NCBI GenBank assembly: GCA_016165875.1
Contig: JABBOT010000023.1
Span: 1,426,001-1,490,000 of the forward strand
Direction of reading: 5' to 3'
Length of the DNA stretch: 64,000 nucleotides
Origin: Acanthopleura granulata
Taxonomy: Eukaryota; Mollusca; Polyplacophora; Chitonida; Chitonidae
The notes beneath the pieces were generated by a model, which did not search any database, was not told the origin of the DNA, and saw nothing but the letters and a program-made list of their open reading frames with translations. A program made the position numbers and the translations under genes. Every line of letters starts with the position of its first letter. The stretch's first letter is position 1. Below are positions 49,201 to 61,200 of this stretch, one piece after another.

Positions 49201-52200
49201 GGGGTGGCAACAATCAGCTGAACTGGAGGGTGGCCACAGTCAGCTGAACTGGAGGGTGGCAAAACTGAGCTGAAATTTCAAGGCTGATGAACTGCACAGG
49301 CTAAGGTCAACAGGACTCAGTAAACTAAAAAACAGGGTGTGTTCTGACTAGAGAATACAACTTGCTCAGAAAACTTCCAGACTACAGAGGCAAGTGTTTG
49401 TCTGAGGTGAGAAGTGCATGAGTCGGGGCGAAAACTCAGATGTCAGGCAAGGGCGTGGTTTGGTGGCTATCCAACACAGAGCCAGCCAGTGACCCCTGCC
49501 GCAAGGGAACAAGTCCCAATGCAGACTAAACACCTCCGCAGGTTAGACAGCTCCGGCGTGGCTACCTGGCCCACTGAGACGCCCCTGCACAAGGCAGCAG
49601 ACAGCGACTGTGTAACGTGATGTGAGGCTCATTGAGGGAGGTGTTGTCTGGCATTCTACAGCAGGAAGCCAGCCAGAAATAGCAGCTTGTGTTGGTGGCA
49701 CGCTAAAATAGCCCGGCATGCAGGGACGGCGGCGGCGGTGGGATCAGCAGCACGCAGCCAGACAAAGCAGCAGGGAACACCTTGGCTCATTTAGCACCAC
49801 AGCCTGTTATGCTTCATGCACTCCGGACTGACCCTGGCCTTTCTTATCCTAACTGCAAGATGATTCCGCCATTAACTGATAACCGGGCATAATTGAGATG
49901 GTATACATCCTACAGCGAGCGAGCCATGCAGCGTTCCGAAATGAACTGCCTGGGCCAGCCAGAAAGAAGAGGCAAGCCAGACCGGAGTAAACTTCACATA
50001 TGTTCAGTGTCAACAGCCGAGCAGACAACTTACTCATCGCCAATAAAAAGTTATGTAATATAAACTACCTTTGAAGTTTTTCTTGTCATCATAACTTAAT
50101 TCATAATTGGTCCAAGAAGGCAGATGTGCCACTACATGAGAAAGTGAGCACTGAACAATGTATCAAATTAGCAGTGTCTCTAAATGAACTGTAGGACTGC
50201 CTTACAACCAGCATGGATAAGTACCTGCACTGCACTGCTATCTACAGGTTGAACACCAAACTGTTGCCAATCTTCAACCTTTTAACAGTTGGCCAGCTTA
50301 TAATGATCTCATAAACTAAGTTACCAAAACTGAAAGAAGAGTAAAGATAAATTTATTATCCATCTGGGACTGCACAACAGAATCTTACAGTCACCCAGAA
50401 GCACAGCGATAGTGATGGGTACAACAAAAACAAGTCACAACCCTTTCTGATTCACCCATATTTCTTCTATGTCATAATCAGATGTTTATTTACTGGATGG
50501 GCATCCAGATTTTGCTTCTGGTCCTAATTATAATGATTATAACCTGTTTACACATTATATTACCAAGGTTTCTGAGAAATGTAATAATGACTTTAAATCC
50601 ACCATAAACAATAGATTTACTGGTCTAGTCGACCTCTAGCCTGTCACCCAGTGCGGCTCAGCGGATGACTTCCCAGATGGCCAGCCCAACGCTGGCTGGG
50701 CTTTATAACCTTTATGACAGTTTGTAAAGGTTGTGTCCAACCTTTTTGAGCTATCACAATTCAGACCACTGAGTGTTTGCAGAAAAATTCAGAATACCAG
50801 CCTCATCATCTAATGATTGTATGAGCTGTATAACTCAGATTAAAATACACTATTTAAATACTTTTTTGCATTAATCCTTTAATGAAGGACGCTTCATCAA
50901 TTCACTGAGAAATTGTTCTTCTGTCAACAAGGCTTTCAAAATACATGTTATTATAATAATTCATCATATTCAGATAATCACAACACATTGGTTATGACAA
51001 ATAAATGAAAACAAGAACAGACATGAGTAACACAGTAAGGGATTCATGTAAATTCAACAGCATGGAGTAACAATCACTGAAATGATATTTACAAGACATG
51101 GCATTTAACAAACTCACCTATCTTAAAAGATCAATACATATTTACACCAGTCATTATTTAATATTGCTACCATTTTAGATAACGTGATTGAAAACCATGA
51201 CATGTCTTCACTAACTTTACCCGTGGCAAAAGTGACCACGAGTGAGTCATATATGGCGAAATCTGTGTACAGTAGGACATGCCAAGTAAACAGTGCAGCC
51301 TGACATCACCTCCCGGCTAGCAAGTCCAGGCTTTGAAGCAAACACACAGATGACTCATCTGGCCATGTCTACTTCTTCTTACTGGAGCTTGACCTATTAA
51401 CCACACTCTTAGAATCAATTTCAGGAACTGAGTTCAGATCTGGAGTAAAAAAAATTCTGGCAAGAGGGTCGGATACCTCATCAGAGTTATTACAATAAAG
51501 AGCTAAGTCCCCTAAGGATATCACTTGTGTACACGCACTTGATACAATCAGCCGAAAACCCACCAAAAAGTAAAATCGATACAACTATACAAGTCCTATT
51601 ATCAGGATCAATACCAAAACACAGCACTTCCCTCATCGAAATCACTTATTATTAACCACCATGCAAGGAAATTAATACAATTTCGGTCAGAGGATCCTGT
51701 GAGCTGCTCCTACATATAGTATCCACAAAAAAGATCATGCTCAGGTTGACTTGGTTTCATCCAATACATCTGGTCGAAGCTTGCGGATTTACTGTAAATG
51801 ATTTAATATTTTGCCAAAAAGTGCATTCTTACAGGCGAATAAATACCTTAAAATATTACTTTTGGAGCTGAAACTACAATTTTCCTCTAAATTATCATCC
51901 TACCTTCCAAACAAACCTCAAATCACCTTTTCACTATCAACAGAGCTGTCAGAATCAGGAAAAATGAGCAACTTTGTCAGAGAATTTTAGATCATTTAGG
52001 GTAATCATTATTAATTCCAGTATGTAAGCTGTTTAAGGGTCTGCGTCAATCATGTCACAGAAGCATTTATCATAACGACTATTGACTAAGCTGTGAATGA
52101 CAAGTTCTTTCTAATGACCTGGATCAGCTTTCTTAACCAGACAAACAATCTAGATTAATATTTGCCTTTATCGTTTGTGAAGTTAAAAATGTGTTGCCAG

Positions 52201-55200
52201 AGCAATGGTGTTAACTATGAATGACTGGCCTTGGTCATCACTGGCCATTAGCATCCATGGCAGAGAACAGAAGTTAATCTCATCAATGGGCTTTTAAAAC
52301 ATTAGCCCACAGTGAGTTTCCCCAATATCATTCAGCTGTAAACAACCACAGTCTGGTGCTTGCAAGCACACAAGCCAGACCAGCTAATGGTGGGGAAACT
52401 TTGGCAATTAAACTAACAATATTATTTGCCATTGCTTTGTAGTTCACCTGATCTCCAAGCAGGTAGCAAAGTAACGTTGAAAGCGATGTTATAGCGAAAG
52501 TAAACAAAGACATGGCAGATACATGTGGGATGTCAGACATGCAGCTTCACCAACACACACCCATCACAGAACACACAAAACTCATCATAGCACACACACA
52601 AAACTCATCACAAAACACAAACAAAATCCATCAGAGAAATGAGAAAACAAAGTCTTCATTTCATGATGTTCAAACACTCAATCAAATTTTGTTCTAAATA
52701 TAACAGAAAACAAAAATTTATCAATGACCAACCACCTGACAAAAATGCTATCAAACCAAACCTGAATTCCAACCATATCAGAAAACGAGCCAACAGCCAG
52801 TAAAATATTGTCTCACCATTCATTTTCAGTATGGGATTATCACTGGACAGGACATAAACAAGTTAACCAGACTTTATAACTATACATGTATTTGATTCAG
52901 TTCTGAAGATATTTTGGATACATGAGGAATACTTGTCTGTTAAAGGGTTAAATGGTACACAAGCTAGAACACATCCATTTTAAATGAGCTTGGGAATTTC
53001 TATAAGTTATTAGTAACCTAATGATATTAGAGATGTGTCTTTTTTCACAAAGCCCGAAAATGAAGCACATCCTCATACAAAATCGGTGAACACTGGATCA
53101 GCTTCTGTGTTTATCACACATAAAAGACAACATATTCCACAAATTCCTCAACACAGATCAAATTCTTCTTGCAGTTTACTAAATTTAACAATTCAAGCAT
53201 ATCCACTGCACAGATTACAAAGCCTCTGAGCTGATCTTGAACGACACCTAGACTAGACACATACAGCAAATGAGGCCTTTGCACAAAAATACGGTATATT
53301 TTTTTTGTCTCCCTGTCTCCCTGGTTTATTTCTACATGGAAAAGAAAGTGAAAGTCTCACAAAACTCGTCTGAAGTAAAGCCAATTGATCAGTTGTAAAG
53401 TGTGTGGCCCTGAGGGAAAGAGAAGCTGGCAAGGTGCCAAGTGTGGACTGGATACAGGGAAGGGTGAGTAAGATGTAGTAATGTCTGGAGCTCTGTTTGA
53501 AAAGAATCAAGTTCTGTGATCGTTTTGTTTGATTCATAGGAGAGGCCACCTCCTTACAGTTGGAAATTCATCAGCGCACATACCCCGGGAGAACACGTCA
53601 TCCCCAAATATACATACAGCGGGGAAAGGCCGTAAATTGCTCCTGGTATCGTATCTTTTGTCCCAGGCAGTGAAGAGGATGGTGCAATGAACCCTGGATA
53701 AGGTTGCGACCATTAAACCTGGCAATTAGCCTCAACTCTTTCCTGGATATGTAGATTATTGTTCCTCCAATATATTCTGTCTCAAAGCAAACCATTTACC
53801 ATGATTCCACGCACAAACTAATTACATTCTGCACTTACATTGCCTCCTACAGACCAGTCCACTGCAGATTAGGTCGTAAGATACATTGTCTCAATCCCAA
53901 AGAATACTTCACATGTTCGAGTTTCAATCAAACTAAAATCTCTCTGGGGCCTGCCATTGACTTCTACAGACAGACAGTCAACAGTATGCAAGGAAAAGTG
54001 AATTCCATTATGCCTTATCTGGATTCCTTCTTCTAATGACTGTCAAACTTAATAGTTTGCAAAATGAAAGGTTACATGTAGACTGAACCAGGTACAATGC
54101 ACATGTGAGCATGTTCACATCAAGTTTTTCTGTTCTTAAGCATATTTGTTAATTAACGCTTTTTTTATAAGCTACATCCTTGAGTTTCATCATGCAATAC
54201 ACTTGCATAAATGAGTGCAATGAAAATTATCTGTTTATATTCTCAATATGTGGAAATTTTGGTACACTTTTGTAAAATAATACACCTAAAGAAAAATACT
54301 GGTAACAATATATCTGCAAATGTTCCAGAACTACACAATTAATATTAGCCTACACTCTTAATTTCTTTATTTGACTGGTATGTCACTAACATCATAAATG
54401 TCAGCAGGACTATTTGGCCACGATGACTCATAGTTTACTCTGAAATACTGCAGGGTTGGCAAAGTTCACAACTTTCTGTAGAAAATGAGGTGATGCTTTC
54501 CAATTGCCAGATGTCAAGTTTTCTTTAAAGAAGCCAACACTGAAAATGACATAACCTGGGAGATCGGAAGCCAAGCCAAAGTGAAGTCACTAGATTCCCC
54601 GAATTTGATGAGAAATCCCAGACGAGGAATTGTCAGTTCTTTATTCAGCGTCTAGTCAGACCTTGGCAACCTGCCAGAAGGAAGGGAGGATTCAAAGTAA
54701 CGGGCCCAATTCCATTTTTCATAAGCTCAGGGACTTTTGCTTCACATTTGAGCAAATTGAGCATGGAATATAGGTGTAAATGCACAGAATAAGCTGAATT
54801 ATCAGGGAATTGATTGATTTACAGATCAAGCAGAAGCTCATACAATGCCCACAAAGATTTTGATGCTGGGGAAAATGAGATCTCGCCTCCAGAAAAGTTC
54901 AATGAAGAATTACAATGAGAACAATTTAAATGAAATGGAAACTCAGTCCATCAATGGGTGAACAGAACCACAAACTTCAATTGTATTTGCTATAGGCATG
55001 TGAATCACACATGGTAAAGTCTTCTCCACCAATCAGTGATTTTTCCACTACCACTAGAAATTTTTTGTTCTACTGATCTGGGGGGGGGGGGTGTTGACTC
55101 AAAAGGTAGGATGATGTCTTACAAGAAAGATTTGGGCAGCTAGGTTATCACAGCGTAATCTCTCGCAGATGCATGAATACAAAACTTCAGCTCTATACAT

Positions 55201-58200
55201 TACTGTAACAATCACCTTAATATGGATTGTTATACCCCTAGACTATTATCTCACTGTTTCTGTCTGCGTAATTTACAATACTTAATATGCAACCAAGGCA
55301 CCAATGAGGGAACATAACCCATGTGTTTTACAGAGTATACCAAAATCAAGCTCAATGCCCATATTTTTTAGATACCACCCTTAATGTTCAAATTAAGGTT
55401 GCTTTAACTGTTGCTGGACACCTATACCAACACTCAGGTAATGACATTAGCTCTCACTGCACTTCAAATTTGTACAAACCAGCTAAAATTAAACAGAAGT
55501 TTCAACACCAAAGTAAAACTTCATGGCACTTATTTTGTCATAACTACTTTGGGTGATAGCTTAAGACATTCACTAAAGTTTTGATTAAAGATTTTGGTTA
55601 TCTTTTCACTGTATGAGGCTTTCACATTTTCATTTTCATTCACCTCAAGTTTGAGAAATGCTACGAAGTGAACCCTAACACTGGGCTATGCTCATTTCAT
55701 ACTGTGATCTCTAACTCAAATTTCTGAGTGACCGTTACATATCAAGCGGGTTGACTGCATGGCAAGTGTTATTCTACTGCTGTGTCAGTCATTTCACCAG
55801 TGAAGTGGCTTACCAGTATCAGCCACCCATAACGTATGTGATTGACAGCAACAGACACTCTTGAAGGACTAATTACAACCAAATTACCTCAACTTACACA
55901 AAATGCACTCTGGGAACTATTTCATGTTGAGCAAAGAGAACCAATGAATGAAAATACTTGGTAGGACATGCAACATGTCAAGACCCAGGAATTCCATACA
56001 AACTTCCGTTATGAGAGGTGCGCATTCCATCGAATGAGCGGCTCTCATAACATAAGCATAAACACAAATTCGTTCTATTCTGCTGGTTTAAATAAAGATC
56101 TTCCACATTATTTCAATCCAACATTCCCCAGTATCAATGCCACATCTCATCATCTCAAATAATTTTCACTGAAGTGAACAGACCACTTTTAAATGCGGTA
56201 CATGTATGCAGCATCTGAAGGCCATTTTGTACAGATCCTGATATGGTTATCATGATTTTGTTTTCAATTGTTTTCACAGTGAGTATAGGGTAACAGTATT
56301 ATCCAATCTGAGTGAATATAGAGATCAAATTCTTCTTTCACCGTGAACCAACAACACACATACATGTCAACACCTTGAATATGAGTAATAAGTGAGATTC
56401 AACAAAAATGGGAAACTCCCTGGCCGAGAAAGTGAGTGTGCCATGCTTATGATTAGCATAATCACCCAGGTGCCTCTCACCAATGCGATGGCTGTGAGTT
56501 CAAGCCCATCTCACACTGGCTTCCTCTCCCGTCATACGTGGGAAGGTCCACCAGCAACCTGCGAATGTGCGTGGGTTTCTCCGGGGCCCTGTCAAATTTC
56601 CACCTACCATAATGCTGGTTGCCGTCGTATAAGTGAGATATTCTTCAGGACAGCACAAAACAACAATCAAATAAATAAATCAATCAACAAAAATGAAACC
56701 ATATTCAAAATTTCACGCTGAAATCTCAAACCGTAAGTCACTTGCTGATAAGGTATATATAGCATATGGGTACACTCATGCAAAGAGAATGGAGAAATGG
56801 GTGAGACCTTTACTCACCACACTCACAGAGAGTATGTTTATCCACAGAACCACAATCTTTACTCACCACACTCACAGAGAGCATGCTTATCCACAGAACC
56901 ACAATCTTTACTCACCACACTCACAGAGAGCATGCTTATCCACAGAACCACAATCTTTACTCACCACATTCACAGAGAGCATGCTTATCCACAGAACCAC
57001 AATCTTTACTCACCACATTCACAGAGAGCACGCTTATCCACAGAACCACAATCTTTACTAACCATACAATCATTGAGAGCACACTCATCCACAGAACCGC
57101 ATCTCTTTACTCACCACATTCACAGAGGGCATGCTTATCCACAGAACCACAATCTTTACTCACCATACAATCATAGAGAGTATGTTTATCCACAGAACCA
57201 CAATCTTTACTCACCATACAATCACAGAAAGTACGTTTATCCACAGAACCACAATCATTACTCACCATACAATCATAGAGAGTACGTTTATCCACAGAAC
57301 CACAATCTTTACTCACCATACAATCACAGAGAGTACACTGATCCAAACTCCACACTTCTCCTTCTTTATGGACTGTCATATTATCATAACAATTTTTTTG
57401 GCATTCACATTTTTCCAAATCTGTCAGTCTCTCTTCTGCCTGCAGAAGCTGAAAAGAAAATTTAAAGAATGAGGTAAGGGAAAGTATTCTGTATATGTAT
57501 AACAGTATACAGTTTATGACTGCAGGTAGTTGTACTTCACCATAGCCCAAATAGCAAGGCAACAATTGGTTTCACTCCTACCTGTAGGTGTGAGGAAGTA
57601 CTCCAGAACTTCGCACAGTCCAACAGCTCCATAATAATAATAATTATCTCCTAATTCATTAGAACTTTCATTCATTACGATACATCTACACTGTAAATTT
57701 GACATACTTGCTCTCTTCAGATGCCAGCCAGGGTATCACAGTAGTTCGATCACTATCAGTTAAAGTCTTGCTCTCATCACAGCTGATTAACAGTTGCAAA
57801 ATTAGGTTCAGCGTTAAACTGAAGCTCAACAAAAGGGTTGTAAAGCACTTTGCAAGCGGTTTGCACCAACCATATGAAATCCTTACTAGTATAATAGTAA
57901 TGAAGTAATCCAAGAAATGGTGCTTAAATCACAATGAATGATTTGATTGACAGGTGACAAGTATAACTTGAATGCTCTTGGATGCGTAGATTTGTCAGAT
58001 AACTAATAAACTTTCTCACATAAAACCATCTTCAAATGTGAGGGTGAGCTAAATGTGAGGGTGAGCTAAATGTGAGGGTGAGCTAAATGTGTATATACAT
58101 ATTGTTAGTGGAAGGCAAATGAACTCCATTATATGTCAGGTGAGTCTGGCCATCTTTATTAGCCCTACATACATGTGTGGTTTATGTCTTTATGTCACCA

Positions 58201-61200
58201 AGAATAGTGGTTATAGGGCAATCTTTAAAATTGCCACAAGCTGGGACTGAATCATCACCTCATGCCCAGTAAATCACCTGAAAGATGATCGTCTCACCCA
58301 ACCTCCTCAAATAAATAAATGTTTTGCATACATCACAAAAAAGGGACACAAATATGCCCTGTGTCTTTTTCTCTAGATGAATTAGATAAAAACAATTTGT
58401 AAACACACATGCACAACAACCTCAATTAAGTTGTATGCATAGATCTTTGCATCAAAGTCCGGCTTATGTTAGTAGTCTATACTTCATATCCACGCTATGT
58501 CTCCACATTGGTTTGCATGTTCAGTACATGGGCAAACTGGATACATCAATTATCGGCAAGACTTTACGTCTTTCTACAGCTCCATTAGTGCAGGAGTTCT
58601 TACCATTCATCATCCATCTGCGATAAAACTGCATCACAAGCTAGTTAATGGCCAATAAATATATTAAGTGAATCATTTTTTTTCGAAGACGCTTCCATAT
58701 TTTTCTCAGATAGGCTGTCGCCTCCATACACTCGCCTTATGGGAGTGCTAGCTTTCCTACTGGCTTCGTTCAGTGTCTACAGGCTCATTTCTGAGGGGCA
58801 GCATGACTGGCAGGCTGCTTGGACATCCCCTACCCACTCACCCGTGCTTGTGGCGGAATTTATGGGTCACAGAAGTAATTATTCTTATCCTTCCAGTTGC
58901 TGATATTATAAGGCTATAATTGGACACAAATGTTTTCAAGCCGGTTTGAATTAGGCTAAGGGGTGGGAAATTGCTGTTAGCAGCTGAGGGATGATTGTGG
59001 GGGATCATCCAGCCCTGCTGTGATGTGGGTGGTACTGTAACCTTAGTGCTACAGGTGACAGGGACTACGGGGTGAAGATATACACACCAGGCCACCAGGA
59101 TATCAGCTACTTCCTACCTTCGCACAATCCTTGCTACAGACAGACAATAGGGGTACTAATGCAACTGTATCACTTTAACTTTTTGACTGAAGTTTTAACT
59201 TCAAAGAAAAAAAATTTCTGATGTGTTGACACATTTTCATAGGGTCAATCAGTCGCCACATCCATTCTTGGTGTGAGATTTGGGTCAGAAATATTCCTGC
59301 AATAAACTAAATATACTGCTGCAGCTCTGGTTGTATTTTTTGTCACTGTGTTACTTATGTTATTAAACCACAGATGGGTATCTTAATTAAGGCAGGGAGA
59401 CAGAGCTGAGGTTTGTATATTAATCGTGTCATGTACGCAATGCATATTAACACACACCGACTTGCCACTTGATAACTTGTACATATTAATTTACATTACT
59501 GTAATTAAAAGCAATCAACATTTCATAACTGCTAACATATATAAGGTCAAAAGCCGTAAGTGTGGTGCCAAACCCTGAGGTTTCTTGGCAATTAACAGAT
59601 ATTCTAAACAAATAAGTTTTCTTTTTTATCACACACGGGTTTTGAGTAGTCCATAAAATGATAATTACTTAAATGTTGACAGTCCCCTGCCTTTAAACCA
59701 TAACAAATCCAGCCTCAAAAACCGCCTCCATACGATCAACAATTGCACAAAACATTCTTTTCCATGTTATGTAAAGTGGTAATTCCCATATCAACATCAG
59801 GATCTGAAAGCTTTGTATGTCAGGAAGTCATTTGTTCTCCAATTGTGTGTAAGACGTTTTACTTAACATAGTGCCCCTTTCTAGAATTAATCATCTACCA
59901 GTACTTACTGGAAACAAGCTTAATTCATATCCACTAAGGTGTTTTTCATTAAGATCAAGATGAACTCAATTATCATGAGCGCAACTAATAGTTTTAGGGC
60001 CACCTTTGGTCTTAAAACCAAACTTGTTTAATGATTGCTGGGATACTTCACAGAAAGAAATCTCACTGAAAAAGGAAAAGATTTAGAGTCTATAAAAGCT
60101 AATTGAAGGCTATATTTCTGGAAGAATAATTACAGTGTATCAGCAAGGGTTCTTTCCAGGCACAGCGGAGTTATACAAAGAAACAATCTGTGCAGAGCCA
60201 CGCACTGCGTTTTAACACAGTGAATTTAGTACACATCAACCATCTAGATTTTCTCAAGACTGCAGATAAACTGTATCATGTACTGTAAAACTGAAGTCAA
60301 TGAATATGTCACTCTTTTAATCTTAGAAATGCATATTTTAGTTTGTTTGGAGGGTATGATGACATCTTACTTGAAAAATGTAAGTTTCAGCACCAAAAAG
60401 ACCATTACAACACCTCTGCCTCTAAAGATGCACTTTTCTGGAGGGCAAAGACAGCAGTCAATACAATTCCCAATAATCATATGTTCCAATACAGACACAT
60501 CATTTAAATTTGTATAAACCCCTTCATTTCTTTGTCTTTGTTTTTCTATTTGTTAACCCTGCATGCAAAATTCAAAGAGCACAAACTGATTACAGACTAT
60601 AGCCACATAAATCTGGCTTATGGTTATCAAATTGCAGGCATGTCCATCCTCTCAAGCCAAGCTTCCCCTAATATGACCAAGGCTCAATCCGCTGGCAGCC
60701 AGTATGAGCAGACAATGTCTGTTTAAGACATCATCAGGGTGGGCTAGCTAGCCAGCCAGCCAGCTCTGGCCAGCTCTTAACACATGTACACTGGAGATGG
60801 GTCATTAGACAGATCAGACTGCTAACTTCCAGATGATATTACCTACCTGGGACTCATTCATTATCCACCTATATACAGTGTTATTCTACCTGATCTGTTC
60901 AATCTTTCGCCAGCAGAACAGGTAATCCATCATCATGTTCAATAACTGCTTACAATAACAGCACTTGCTGGTGATCTCCAGTTAAACAACACTTCTAGCA
61001 CAGAGCTTTGCAACATCAGTTCACTACTGTTGCTCTCAAATACAAGTATCCCATGTTTCTGTTTATTTTCCAATACTTTTAAACAGCATTAACCAGCATT
61101 ATGGGGGGGGCATATCTGGGGGTTTTCTAGCCACTTTCTCACTGTGGTAATCACATCAACAAATATCGGAAAATTGAGTTTTAGACATATTTTGTATTGA

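Noticed and set aside
57107..57316. Reading the NELL VWC1 exon on into the 17-residue repeats as normal coding sequence
   Set aside because: The first GTGAGT at 57316 joins in phase to 47871 and restores a canonical VWC cysteine pattern. The repeats are treated as intron with possible alternative donors.
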